A stretch of 64,000 nucleotides of DNA from Oceanicoccus sagamiensis (GCF_002117105.1 NZ_CP019343.1:62001-126000); one strand, 5' to 3'. Shown: positions 20,908-29,963, numbered from the stretch's first letter. Notes: generated by a model from the sequence alone, not told the origin. Numbers and translations are program-made.

Positions 20908-21561
20908 TCTCTGACCATATAACCCGCTGGTAAACATGCCAGCAGAATGCCTGATAATAAGATTTACTAACTCGGATAGTGGTTTTCCAGCCCATTTGAT
21001 ATGCTGGGCAGCCTGCGCTGAACGCGCCACCAAAAAATAAAGATAACCTCTTAAATATCAATGAGTTAAGTTTTAAGAATGGAAAGTAACGCAAAAAGTA
21101 CGGAGTCTAAAAAGGCTGCTCACACCCCAATGATGCAGAGGCACCTGAGGTCTGATTTTATGCGGGTTATAGCGGGGTTATCGTCCAACATGCACTTTTA
21201 CCTACACTGATTCAAAACGTCTAAATTCAGGCCAGGCCGCTAGCGGAGACACAGAGATGTTATCACACTCTGTGCAAAATTTTGAGTGGCTATCGCCCTC
21301 AACATACAATCAGTAACCTGCTATCGCAGGTTCCTTACATAATCCTATAGACTACCTAAATACACCATACGACCAACACAACAAGGAAGCCTTTAACTCT
21401 GTCCTTCATTAAGACCTACTCCGATCTTAAGTCTACCTACTCACAACACCATACCCCTAGATAAGTACAAAACTCATCGTGAATTGCTTGGCTAAATAGA
21501 AACACTATTTGCAGCTTCAGATTAAAGCGTTTGCTAATTTTGTTTTTTCATCATTCCCCCC

Positions 21562-21582
21562 GTTAGTCACTAAGTGACTAAC
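21562..21582. promoter_or_regulatory. Perfect 21-bp palindrome, possible operator
   Basis: Arms GTTAGTCACT and AGTGACTAAC flank a single central A. A perfect symmetric site of this size is typical of a dimeric repressor operator. It stands about 350 bp upstream of the 60-aa/AAA+ gene unit, with no gene in between. Confidence 0.5.
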
Positions 21583-21933
21583 GCCCAAAAGCGCTATTCA
21601 ATTTCATAGAAAAAAACACACTAAGTACGAGCCTATAATCGGGTGTTTAGCAAAAAACCAACACACCTAATTCCTCATTGAGTCCGTGCTTAAATCACCC
21701 CCAAATACATAACTGAAATTCCAATCAGCTATGCATGTGAAGAGCGTGCCATAAAGAGAATAACTAAAAACTGGATAAGCTCATCGGACATATATTGGCT
21801 ATTAAAGTCACCATCCAACCTTAAAACACTTAGTAGCATAAACGTTGATTTGAATAGCTTCCGCCGAGTGGCAATAAGACTGGCAAAGCTGATTCGGCGT
21901 GTAACTATCCGCTTAATTAGAGGAGATAGCGAC

Positions 21934-22116
21934 ATGACGCAGGGTTATTTAACAACAGCATACGCCACTATTATCAACCGGCAGCACCTCGCAAATAAAC
22001 TGCCAAGAATCATCAATACGAACAACCTTAATGTCATTGAGACCTTATTTGAGCCTTTCATTATAGAAATAGCTGAGATGGTAGCGCCCTATTCCACAAT
22101 AGCATTAGCTTATTAA
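21934..22116 (+). CDS. Small hypothetical protein upstream of AAA+ ATPase
   Basis: 60 residues starting at the ATG at 21934, which has a good GAGGAG site 8 bp upstream; an upstream in-frame ATG at 21850 has no such site. The sequence (MTQGYLTTAYATIINRQHLA, then a hydrophobic helix FEPFIIEIAEMVAPYSTIALAY) matches no family I know. It ends 11 bp before the AAA+ gene, so the two are very likely cotranscribed. It could be an adaptor or regulator for the ATPase; that is inference from arrangement only. Confidence 0.5.
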   Translation: MTQGYLTTAYATIINRQHLANKLPRIINTNNLNVIETLFEPFIIEIAEMVAPYSTIALAY

Positions 22117-22127
22117 CAGAGAAAAAC

Positions 22128-23186
22128 ATGTCAAATCACCACTACAATACAGATCAACTAGCTCTAGAACTCAAAAATACAGAATCCAAATCAAGGCGTG
22201 ACCTATCTGGAAATTACTCTGCCATCAGTCAAATAATCGATCCAAAAGGGCTGGCTCAATGGTTTAAAACCGAGAATGGTGCCCAGCATGCCTCGTTATT
22301 CACCAATTTATCTAGACTTAAAATCGCCAAACAGGCCTTACGAATAAACCAGACCTCTCAACAACTTGAAAAGCTAAAGCAAGACGCCCCTAACCTCAGA
22401 CCATTTCTGGAGGTATGTGGTGCTTTTCACCAAGTCCACCAACGGTTCAAGCCGAAAACACCTTTCAAAATCCAGCCCACACTACTTGTGGGACCACCAG
22501 GTGTTGGCAAGACCTATATCGTCAATCAGCTGGCCGAAGCTCTGGACATGCATGCTTTTCAGGTTTCACTGTCGACCTCACCAGAAGCCATGGCGTTAAG
22601 CGGGAGCTCTCGTACCTACTCAAACTCCACCCCTGGTGATGTTGCTATGCATATGGCGCGCAGCCCTGCTATCAATCCCATTATCATTCTGGATGAATGT
22701 GACAAGGCGGTATTTATATCTAGGGAACGTGCGTCCATTACGGGGCCGTTATTACAACTACTAGAAGAGGACACTTCAAAGCACTTTTTAGATACATCAC
22801 TTCAGGTTGAAATGAATTGCCAATATATCTCATGGATTGCCACAGCCAATCACTTGGATTCAATTCCTGAAGCAGTTTTAAACCGCTTTCATGTAATTGA
22901 TGTTAAGCCACCAAACAATGAGCAATTAACAATAATGACTGATAAGCTATTAGACACTGTTACCGTATCGTTGGGAGTGAAAGGTCATATCGATATCAAA
23001 TTAGATAGAGCAGCGCATGAAGTATTTCGAGGAGAATCAATACGTAATATCAAGAAAAGTATTCAACTGGCAACGGTTAAAAAAATATCAGAAAATCTAG
23101 CACAAGAACAAATAACACTAGAAATCGATGACTTTGAAAGTTTTACACCAAACAGGAGAAAGCTGCCGATAGGGTTTATTCGTTAA
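22128..23186 (+). CDS. Orphan Lon-like AAA+ ATPase
   Basis: 352 residues. Walker A is GPPGVGKT (122-129), Walker B IIILDE (185-190), sensor-1 region SWIATANHLDSIPE (about 235-248) and an arginine finger in LNRF (Arg253). The segment PLLQLLEEDTSKHFLDTSLQVEMNCQYISWIATAN follows the ATPase module of Lon closely, but there is neither an N-terminal LON domain nor the C-terminal Ser-Lys protease domain. It is thus a free-standing remodelling ATPase. It is coupled to a 60-aa gene and lies in an AT-richer island with a palindrome and a tRNA-3'-end-like sequence downstream. Defence, phage or plasmid functions are possible but unproven. Confidence 0.8.
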   Translation: MSNHHYNTDQLALELKNTESKSRRDLSGNYSAISQIIDPKGLAQWFKTENGAQHASLFTNLSRLKIAKQALRINQTSQQLEKLKQDAPNLRPFLEVCGAFHQVHQRFKPKTPFKIQPTLLVGPPGVGKTYIVNQLAEALDMHAFQVSLSTSPEAMALSGSSRTYSNSTPGDVAMHMARSPAINPIIILDECDKAVFISRERASITGPLLQLLEEDTSKHFLDTSLQVEMNCQYISWIATANHLDSIPEAVLNRFHVIDVKPPNNEQLTIMTDKLLDTVTVSLGVKGHIDIKLDRAAHEVFRGESIRNIKKSIQLATVKKISENLAQEQITLEIDDFESFTPNRRKLPIGFIR

Positions 23187-23626
23187 CAGTTTCATTGCCT
23201 TATTAGCTGATTCAGAAATATTGAAGTCAGCTAGTAACCGTTGAACTCTGCAATGGATATAAGCCAACCCAAAAGCTAAATGATATCAACCTGTTATTAC
23301 TTGTGGTTTTACAGAGCAGCATGTTTTACAGCCGATAAATCAATGACTTACAAACGTTTTACGGTACCAATAATTGACTAACCGGACGGGACTCGAATTC
23401 GCTTTTGGTGTTTCTCTGTGCTTCTGCGTGCACTTAGATAACAATAAAATCAACAACTTAGAGCATATAGAATCAAAGAGGAGCACTGATAAACAGATAA
23501 AATGGGCCAAAAAGTGGGCCAAGAGATTGTCTAAAACCAGCCTTTATATACACAATTTGATCAAAGATATGAACTACTTCCATCAAGACCGACTGACTAT
23601 CTAATACTCATCAATACAGGAAGAAC
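23187..23626. other. Non-coding stretch with tRNA-3'-end-like sequence and short direct repeats
   Basis: At about 23382-23401 the reverse strand reads TTCGAGTCCCGTCCGG, matching the T-loop and 3' acceptor part of a tRNA, but the 5' stem does not pair, so it is not an intact tRNA. About 110 bp further on are two copies of GGGCCAAAA/GTGGGCCAA. This looks like an integration-site scar of a mobile element; weak evidence. Confidence 0.35.
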
Positions 23627-24676
23627 CTAACTAGCGATTAACCAACTTTTGCTTACGATACTCAGCCGGGGCAGCCCAGTCCATTTTTTGAATACGCGAA
23701 AGAAGGTGCTTGCCAATTCAAAACCCAACAGATCGGAAATCGTACTAATACTAAGGTCAGGCCGGTTCAGGTAGTGTATGGCCGCCTCCATACGTGACTC
23801 ATCTTTCAGGTACTGATAACTCGTGCCCTCAGCCGCCAGTTTACGGTGCAGACTGCTGACTGACATACCCAACGATTGTGCCACTTGGCTGGCATTGGGC
23901 AATTCATCGCCGATACTCTTAACCAGCAGCGCCTTAACCAATGAGGTAGCCCCCTCCTCCAGGTCTTTCTTGACCAGGCTATAGTAAGGGGCCTTGCGTA
24001 TAAAGTCCTCAATACTGTCTTCACTCTGTACAACAGGGTAATCCAGAAATTTCTTAGGGAAGCGATAACCGTTAAAACTCTGGCCACAATGATATCTGGG
24101 CCTGCCAGACAGTTTTTTGGCGGGCTGGCTGTCATCAGAAAAGCTGTAGTAGATATCGGTCAGGGGTACATACTGGCCAATTAACCAACTGTTAAAACCG
24201 TGCCAGGCAGACAGTGTGGCTTTAATCGTCGCAGGGTCACTATCGGCAATTATTGCGTCAAAGGCTTGCGGCTGTACACAATCCAGTCTAACGACTTTAA
24301 TAGTCGCATTGTCACCCTCAATGCTAAATTGCTGCTTGACCTTAAAACCCCGGCAGATTTCAAAGAACTCACTACTCCTGGTCAAGGCTTGTGCCAGAGT
24401 TTTGCAATACACAATCAAGTACAGCAGCTGCCGAATAGTTCCCTTTGGTACTGGACTACCGTTGAGCAAACCAAACCACTCATCCTGGGTCAGTTTGATA
24501 ATATGGTGGTATAACTCACCATAGCTCAGTATCGACACCGGCTTTTTCGCCGCTATATCGACGGGATCAATACCGATATTGCGCAACAATTTATCGGTAT
24601 CACAATCCTGCTCGGCTGCCATAGCGAGCATCGTTTCCACAAAGTGGTGAGGCACGGTGGCCAGGTTATTTTCCAT
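23627..24676 (-). CDS. AraC family (OruR-type) regulator with 3' frameshift
   Basis: 349 residues as read. The N-terminal domain is the OruR/arabinose-binding-like type (YGELYHHIIKLTQDEWFGLLNGSPVPKGT, ALTRSSEFFEICRGF), the C-terminal HTH reads SQVAQSLGMSVSSLHRKLAAEG and ISDLLGFELASTFFRVFKKWTGLP. The last residues (RLSIVSKSWLIAS) are atypical; adding one base to the four-C run (GGGG at 23668-23671, plus strand) gives GLPPAEYRKQKLVNR and a stop at 23631, the normal family ending. The DNA-binding domain is otherwise complete, so the protein could still work. It is the nearest regulator to the motif-bearing promoters that start at 24.9 kb. Confidence 0.85.
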   Translation of the reverse strand: MENNLATVPHHFVETMLAMAAEQDCDTDKLLRNIGIDPVDIAAKKPVSILSYGELYHHIIKLTQDEWFGLLNGSPVPKGTIRQLLYLIVYCKTLAQALTRSSEFFEICRGFKVKQQFSIEGDNATIKVVRLDCVQPQAFDAIIADSDPATIKATLSAWHGFNSWLIGQYVPLTDIYYSFSDDSQPAKKLSGRPRYHCGQSFNGYRFPKKFLDYPVVQSEDSIEDFIRKAPYYSLVKKDLEEGATSLVKALLVKSIGDELPNASQVAQSLGMSVSSLHRKLAAEGTSYQYLKDESRMEAAIHYLNRPDLSISTISDLLGFELASTFFRVFKKWTGLPRLSIVSKSWLIAS

Positions 24677-24911
24677 AAAAGAATGTGGGCTTCCGGTAAG
24701 CGCGTAACAGAAATACTTTCATCGATACAAACCTTTCTGCCAAGTCGCCATAAAGAGTTTGCTTAAGTGCTTTAAATATTCCTGGCTCTTTAAGGGCCTG
24801 GGCCAGAAAGGCTCCACCGGCAGGGGCATGGCCGTTGATCGCAGCGATGGTAGGGAAAGGTAGCAGTAGCATGCGGCGGTATTTTCTGGAAATTGAATTA
24901 AACCAAACCAT
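24666..24911 (-). pseudogene. Decayed enoyl-CoA hydratase/isomerase with in-frame deletion
   Basis: The frame reads RMLLLPFPTIAAINGHAPAGGAFLAQ, the oxyanion-hole segment of a crotonase, and then jumps straight to QALKEPGIFKALKQTLYGDLAERF, which matches the C-terminal part of such enzymes. About 75 N-terminal residues and about 110 internal residues are missing, including the catalytic region. It is not frameshifted, so the loss was a deletion. The motif upstream (24934-24950) shows it was once a member of the local regulon. It overlaps the start of the AraC gene by 11 bp. Confidence 0.75.
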
Positions 24912-24933
24912 ACCGTGGAGTAAAAGAAATCAG

Positions 24934-24950
24934 GGAATCATATTCGGACA
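24934..24950 (+). promoter_or_regulatory. Regulon motif copy 1 (GGAATCATATTCGGACA)
   Basis: Full match to the shared consensus GGRATCATWTTCGGWCA, 23 bp upstream of the decayed crotonase frame. Confidence 0.65.
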
Positions 24951-24967
24951 GGGCGTCAAAGATCTTA

Positions 24968-25035
24968 GTAGGGTGGAATATATTCCACCACCCTATATGC
25001 GAAATTAAAAGCTGGTGGATTGCAATCCACCCTAC
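24968..25035. repeat. Dispersed palindromic repeat pair, copy 2
   Basis: Same two inverted units as copy 1: GTAGGGTGGAAT.. at 24968-24990 and ..AATCCACCCTAC at 25013-25035, separated by about 22 bp. It lies between the crotonase remnant and the downstream end of the next gene. Confidence 0.85.
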
Positions 25036-25041
25036 GGCAAG

Positions 25042-25536
25042 CTAACGAGTAACAACTTGCTGGTTGGTGGGTTTTCTTAAGGTTTTTTTAGGCTGTATAT
25101 AAACGACTCTGGAACTACTAATACTCTCGTTTTTATACTCGCCACTAATCTTAATCGTTATATTGTTAAAGCCCGGTTTTTCCAATAAGTAGCGAAGCTT
25201 AACAGCACCCTCAAAATCCTCCAGAGCGATCGACGTATCGATTAACTGAATACCCGGGGTACTTTTAAATTGCATGGTGACATTACTGGAACGCCAGGGG
25301 CGCTCAAAGTTAATCGTGAGCTCTGAGGGCTCACCCTGCACCGCTTTTGCCACTGGTGCATGCTTAAGCTTAAATACCGGCTCCGGTGCAGTCAGGCCTG
25401 CCAACTTAAGAGCGGCCCCCGTTATTACACCAAAGTTATCGGGATTAAAATACTCATGGGCTGCACAGGCTGCAGCCTTTGGGCTGATAAGCGCAAGATA
25501 TAAGAAGGCAGCGATGTAGGGATAGTTTCTCAGCAT
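25042..25536 (-). CDS. Exported protein of unknown function
   Basis: 164 residues from the ATG at 25536; the upstream ATG at 25578 lies inside the regulon motif and is not a likely start. Signal peptide MLRNYPYIAAFLYLALISPKAAA. The mature part has an Ig-like beta pattern (PSELTINFERPWRSSNVTMQFKS, LRYLLEKPGFNNITIKISGEY) with no motif I recognise; such folds are often periplasmic binding or accessory domains. The regulon motif lies 34-51 bp upstream, so it is probably coregulated with the catabolic genes. Confidence 0.6.
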   Translation of the reverse strand: MLRNYPYIAAFLYLALISPKAAACAAHEYFNPDNFGVITGAALKLAGLTAPEPVFKLKHAPVAKAVQGEPSELTINFERPWRSSNVTMQFKSTPGIQLIDTSIALEDFEGAVKLRYLLEKPGFNNITIKISGEYKNESISSSRVVYIQPKKTLRKPTNQQVVTR

Positions 25537-25570
25537 AGGTAAAACCTTGTCATACCAGAACAATAAATCA

Positions 25571-25587
25571 GGAATCATTTTCGGACA
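25571..25587 (+). promoter_or_regulatory. Regulon motif copy 2 (GGAATCATTTTCGGACA)
   Basis: Full consensus match, 35 bp upstream of the start of the exported unknown protein. Confidence 0.7.
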
Positions 25588-25764
25588 ACGATTTAATCTT
25601 TATAAAAACACTGATTCCTAAAATCAGTCATCAACAGGCCGTCTGTTAACCCCCCCAGCCATATCGCTGCTTTAGGCAACAACCGATAATTTAGTCTATT
25701 ATCAACTATAAACGGCTATAACCCCCTGAGAATCAAAGGGGATTGCCCCTAAAAAAGCTCAACA

Positions 25765-26619
25765 ATGATGATGTTAAGCCCTTTAAAATATATCGCTTTG
25801 TCCTTATTGATTATTATATGCCCGGCCTACGCCGCCCAGGCTACTAGTCATACCACCTTGAAATTAGGCGCTTATCCCACTACCCAATCAATGAATTATC
25901 CACCCTATTACTGGTACGACATCTGTAAAAAACAGGCCAAGGGCAGCATGGTACAACTGGTGCAGAAATTAAGCTCCGACCTGGGGTACCAGCTTGAAAT
26001 TATTCGTAAACCGGTCACCACACCACAGACCATGGAAGAAAACCATCGTTTGATCGAACAAAAACTTCGGGCCAGAGAAGTCGATGCGGCGGCAACCATG
26101 AAGTTTCCTTCGGAAACCTTGAAATTTAACACTGTACCCCTGACTGCAAGAGACATTGTCATTGTCTATCGCAAAGCGTTGGGTAACTTTACAAAGAAAG
26201 AGCAGTTTAAAAACTATCGCGGCGGATCCCGTGCGCCAAGAGATAGTAAAAGATCCAGAGTATTTGATAGTTATCAGTTGGAAACCCTGAAAACCTTCAG
26301 GGAAGGCTTTACTAAACTCTATAATAAGGAACTGGATTATATTGTCGCAACCCGCCTGCAAATGTCTGCCTTTGCCATGAAGTACCCTATTGGTGATCAA
26401 CTAGGAATGCTCGATATCGACCTTAACGAGGAAGAACGGACCATATCCAAAGAAAATGATGTCTATCTAGCCGCACTGGCAAATTCTGATATCGCTGCAA
26501 AATTGGATACGATTGATCAGCTACTCATCCAGTATCAGAATAAGGGCTATATCAAGCATCTTCATAAGGTTAATTTACAACAGTTTTTAAATGACCGTGA
26601 TTGTATAGAAACCCGCTAA
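25765..26619 (+). CDS. Periplasmic solute-binding (SBP_bac_3-like) protein
   Basis: 284 residues with a signal peptide (ISLLIIICPAYAAQA-like hydrophobic stretch, cleavage near AQA). The pattern LKLGAYPTTQSMNYPPYYWYD, VQLVQKLSSDLGYQLEIIRKPV, REVDAAATMKFPSETLKFNTVPLTARDIVIVYRK is that of a type II periplasmic binding protein of the amino-acid family; many stand-alone members act as sensors. No ABC transporter genes are next to it, so it may bind a ligand on its own. It faces the MBL gene tail to tail with a 13-bp gap. Confidence 0.7.
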   Translation: MMMLSPLKYIALSLLIIICPAYAAQATSHTTLKLGAYPTTQSMNYPPYYWYDICKKQAKGSMVQLVQKLSSDLGYQLEIIRKPVTTPQTMEENHRLIEQKLRAREVDAAATMKFPSETLKFNTVPLTARDIVIVYRKALGNFTKKEQFKNYRGGSRAPRDSKRSRVFDSYQLETLKTFREGFTKLYNKELDYIVATRLQMSAFAMKYPIGDQLGMLDIDLNEEERTISKENDVYLAALANSDIAAKLDTIDQLLIQYQNKGYIKHLHKVNLQQFLNDRDCIETR

Positions 26620-26632
26620 ACAGCGCTGAAAA

Positions 26633-27673
26633 TTACGGCTGATTGATAATAATCTCTTTACTATCCTCTGGAAATTCAAACCACATAAGATCTTCGGTAA
26701 GAAAAAAGTTATCTGGCGCCCCGCGCAAAAACACATCTTTTAATAAGGCGGTTGGTGGCACGGGCACCAGGTGATAATAACCCACCATACCTACATTGGA
26801 TTTTTTACCAAGCTCAATAAGCGACTCCGTCGATGCATGGTAGTCGGTGACATCCAAAACTATCTTGGCCTGTCGTGACTGCCCCACTTCAGCCAAGGCA
26901 TCCTTTAACGCCATGGTCGTGGGCAGTGACAGTGCGTCGTGCAGCAATAAATCTGCGCCATCAACTATCTTCAAGGTATTTTCAGTGACATTGCTATCCC
27001 CTGAAATAACCACACTGCGTCCTTTGTAGTCAAAACGATAACCTACGGCAGGATGAATAGGTGGATGCTCTGCCACATAGGCAGTAATTTTTAGTCCACC
27101 GTTGTTAAAAATTACACCAGGGAAAATTGTTTTGTATTCCAGCACACCCAGCGCAGGCGGTAGTAATTCTTCGCCGTGGTGTGCCGTGCGATAAACTCTG
27201 TCGTGGCTGTAGCCAGAGTTTATTGCATTGGTGACTTTATCCACACCATAAGGACCATAGACCGTTAACGGTTTAGGCCGCCCCTGTACCCAGGAACTAA
27301 GGTTAACCTCATAAATTTCTGCAATATGATCTGAATGAAAATGGGTCAGTAAAATACCCTGCAGACGATTCAACGGCAGTCCCATCAGACCGAGATTATC
27401 CGTGGAACCGGCACCGGAATCGATCAGGAAAAAATGCTCCGGCGTAATTACCGCAATACAAGCCTGGGCCTGACCACGACCTAAAGGAGATGCACTACCA
27501 CAGATATAAACTCGCAAATTCTCTGATTCAGGAAAGGGCTCCGCCCCACGCTCGGCAATACGAGTGGTTCCGGCTTCAAGTAGCCTGTCCTGTACCGCGG
27601 GCACTTTTAGCAAGCTGCGGCCTATGACCACTACAACTAATAGACTAACAACAGCGATAAGAATTTTTTTCAT
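26633..27673 (-). CDS. Metallo-beta-lactamase-fold hydrolase, exported or membrane-anchored
   Basis: 346 residues with an N-terminal hydrophobic segment (ILIAVVSLLVVVVIGRSLL). The zinc motif HFHSDH (H111, H113, D115, H116) is complete, as are the later ligands in SGDSNVTEN and the second lobe TDYHASTESLIEL. The pattern LLTHFHSDHIAEIYEVNL places it near RNase Z/arylsulfatase-like MBL hydrolases acting on small esters or lactones rather than on beta-lactams. The nearest upstream gene (27782) is on the same strand, about 110 bp away, so they may be coexpressed. Confidence 0.85.
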   Translation of the reverse strand: MKKILIAVVSLLVVVVIGRSLLKVPAVQDRLLEAGTTRIAERGAEPFPESENLRVYICGSASPLGRGQAQACIAVITPEHFFLIDSGAGSTDNLGLMGLPLNRLQGILLTHFHSDHIAEIYEVNLSSWVQGRPKPLTVYGPYGVDKVTNAINSGYSHDRVYRTAHHGEELLPPALGVLEYKTIFPGVIFNNGGLKITAYVAEHPPIHPAVGYRFDYKGRSVVISGDSNVTENTLKIVDGADLLLHDALSLPTTMALKDALAEVGQSRQAKIVLDVTDYHASTESLIELGKKSNVGMVGYYHLVPVPPTALLKDVFLRGAPDNFFLTEDLMWFEFPEDSKEIIINQP

Positions 27674-27781
27674 TATTGATCATTCCCGAATCTGCAATAG
27701 ATTTTATAAAGCCTTTGCAAGCATAGCCTCGACGCGGGTACCTGCCAGCAAGGTATCTACACTGCTCTTTGGTCAGTTTCG

Positions 27782-29752
27782 TTAGTTAAACATCCCGCAG
27801 GCCTGGCTTAAACCTGGCACCGCTTGCGACAAATCAGCGGCTGCAAGACTGGGCTGACTTTGTTGCAATAGATCAGTTAGCTTCCCAGCCACTTCAGCAG
27901 TCATATCACCATCGTTAACAGCCTGCTTTATGGCATTGTCAGCCTGACCCAGCAAGTGCTTAATCTGGAGAATATCCGTCTCTATAGCCAGCCGCTCTGT
28001 GGTCAGGACAAGGGAGCTGGCATTGATTACCCGGTCCGTTGCTGCACAAATAGCATCCCGTGCCATCAAGTCGAGACGAATCGGCTTAAAGCGTGCAATA
28101 CCGCCGGTAACTTCTGGCGTTAAATCAGGATAAATGGCTTTACCTACTGCGCGCCGCAACGGCGAGTGCGCCACATACAGACTGCCATCGGCCGCCACCA
28201 CACTCATCGCCAGGGAATCTTCACGGCCCTCGGCAAAGTAACGCAGCTTGCCGGTTTTCCGGTCTAATAAACCCATACCCATATGCAGCATCAAGGTTCT
28301 GCCCACCAGAGACTTGCCACCACCAATCATCACCACCACACCATTGGCGGTTACCGTCGCCGTCAGGGCATTGGATTGCACATCCACATTGGCATAGCCA
28401 TCAAAGCCGTTGAGCTCCCCGGTCCAGCCCCGGGTACCGTGGTCACCGTTATCGATTAACTGGATCACATCCTTGGCCGTTACCGCATAAAGTTCATTAT
28501 TGTCCGTCGCCACGGTAATGGAACCCACCAGAGGTTCACCGACATTGACTCGCCATAGTTCTCTCAGCTCGCTGTCCAGCGCAATGACATGACCTTCGTT
28601 ATCAGATACATATAAACGTCGGCCATCGCCACTCAGGGCCGGTGTTGAACCGGTACCGCCCTTGAAGATATTGCGGTTGAGCACCTTAAATTCCAGACCA
28701 CCTTCGCCATCATCCACCAGATTAATAGAGTAAATGGCGCCCAGCTCTGAGCGGCCATCTACGGTGCCATCTTCGGCATCGGCTGCGGTGGCGGCCATAT
28801 AGATAATGCTGCTATCGGGATCAATACTGAAAAAGTTGGTCACCACACCGCCGCCGCCATAAATATAATTTACCGCGGAGGAAAATAAACTGTTGCCCTC
28901 ATCGGTTTTACCAAAGGCTTGATCCATTAACGGATCAACCCGATCCAGTATAAAGCCGGGGATTTTAGTGCCCTTGCCACTGATGGCGGGGGCACCGGGT
29001 ACCTGGCCAACAGGGGCAATCAGTTCACCCGTCTTACGGCTATAGGCCAACAGGGCACCGGCCTGAGTAATCGATACCAGTGAATCGGTGGCCGGGTGAT
29101 AATTAAAACTGTGAAACTTGGTCGTATCTCTGCGCTTGCGCTGCTCATCGTCAAGCATCAAGCCAGTGGCTTTACTCCAAACTATCGAGCCGTCCGGACG
29201 CACTGCCATCAGACGGTCATAGCCAATCTGGTAAATAATCTGTTGCCCGGGATTGTCCGGATCATTCAAAATAAAGGCGGCGCTGCTTCGGGAAATATCA
29301 TCGCCCCCGGGAATCACCCAGCGCCGCTCACCGGTTTTTGCATCCAGCGATACCAGCAGCACTCGCTCCCCGTGATAAAAGTTGGCGCTAAAGTAGAGAT
29401 TGCCCTCATTATCCAGCAGCGGGCCATTGCCTACAAAGTATGCCGGCTCTGCCACCCAGTCCAGCTCAAACATAGGGGCCGCAACACCCCAGACTCCATC
29501 CGAATTTCTTACACCAACATGGATGGCACTCCAGGTAACAGGTTCCGGAATAATATCGTAGCTGTGCTGCGCCACTGAGCGGGCGCCCACCGGCTTCCAT
29601 TGTGTCTTCGCCGGGGGACCAAACACCTTGGGGTTATGCGGTTTCTCGTACAGGAAAAAATGATAGGTGGCATAGCCAAGGCTGGCGATCAATACCAGGC
29701 TGATCACATTCCAGATTGTGCTTTTGAACAGGGGGATTATCATAGTCACCAC
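27782..29752 (-). CDS. Membrane-anchored PQQ-like beta-propeller protein
   Basis: 656 residues: an N-terminal membrane anchor (TIWNVISLVLIASLGYATYHFFLY), then repeated propeller blades with the W-motif style of quinoprotein repeats (LLVSLDAKTGERRWVIPGGDD, VIALDSELRELWRVNVGEPL, MGMGLLDRKTGKLRYFAEG) and a helical C-terminal tail (LLGQADNAIKQAVNDG). It lacks the full signature of PQQ alcohol dehydrogenases, so enzyme activity is uncertain; it may bind a substrate at the periplasmic face. It is divergent from a TonB receptor and shares a promoter region with a regulon motif. Confidence 0.75.
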   Translation of the reverse strand: MVTMIIPLFKSTIWNVISLVLIASLGYATYHFFLYEKPHNPKVFGPPAKTQWKPVGARSVAQHSYDIIPEPVTWSAIHVGVRNSDGVWGVAAPMFELDWVAEPAYFVGNGPLLDNEGNLYFSANFYHGERVLLVSLDAKTGERRWVIPGGDDISRSSAAFILNDPDNPGQQIIYQIGYDRLMAVRPDGSIVWSKATGLMLDDEQRKRRDTTKFHSFNYHPATDSLVSITQAGALLAYSRKTGELIAPVGQVPGAPAISGKGTKIPGFILDRVDPLMDQAFGKTDEGNSLFSSAVNYIYGGGGVVTNFFSIDPDSSIIYMAATAADAEDGTVDGRSELGAIYSINLVDDGEGGLEFKVLNRNIFKGGTGSTPALSGDGRRLYVSDNEGHVIALDSELRELWRVNVGEPLVGSITVATDNNELYAVTAKDVIQLIDNGDHGTRGWTGELNGFDGYANVDVQSNALTATVTANGVVVMIGGGKSLVGRTLMLHMGMGLLDRKTGKLRYFAEGREDSLAMSVVAADGSLYVAHSPLRRAVGKAIYPDLTPEVTGGIARFKPIRLDLMARDAICAATDRVINASSLVLTTERLAIETDILQIKHLLGQADNAIKQAVNDGDMTAEVAGKLTDLLQQSQPSLAAADLSQAVPGLSQACGMFN

Positions 29753-29813
29753 GTTATTTTAGTTGATGAGGGCAGCACAGTGATGGATTGTAGTGGTCGC
29801 CGTAAACAACAAA

Positions 29814-29830
29814 GGAATCATCTCCGGCCA
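29814..29830 (+). promoter_or_regulatory. Regulon motif copy 3 (GGAATCATCTCCGGCCA)
   Basis: Three mismatches from the consensus, 62 bp upstream of the PQQ-propeller gene and about 134 bp upstream of the divergent TonB receptor; it may serve both. Confidence 0.5.
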
Positions 29831-29963
29831 TATCAGCGTAAATTACGGCGACTTTTTCCATCAAAAACACTCAATATGGCCTAAAAAGATTCCCCCCCTG
29901 TCTGCCTCCGGGTTAATACTCAGAACTGACAAATTATAATTAAACCCAAGGGGGAGAGCCTTT

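Larger units (their letters stand above)
20635..21933. other. Gene-poor AT-rich region, about 1.3 kb
   Basis: No gene could be supported here. It contains a 9-bp-stem hairpin (20714-20740), a dispersed palindrome pair (20842-20907) and a strong 21-bp palindrome (21562-21582). Stops are frequent in all frames and base composition is AT-rich compared with flanking genes, as is the following AAA+ unit; this suggests transferred or decayed DNA. Confidence 0.5.

Noticed and set aside
20810-21094. A 94-codon minus-strand frame in the gene-poor region
   Set aside because: It runs through the palindromic repeat pair and has no ribosome site or recognisable motif.
23374-23420. A complete tRNA gene
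   Set aside because: The 5' T-stem does not pair and no anticodon arm is present.
27677-27692. TGATCATTCCCGAATC as a regulon motif upstream of the MBL gene
   Set aside because: Only the GATCATT core and CG match, and it nearly overlaps the start codon.
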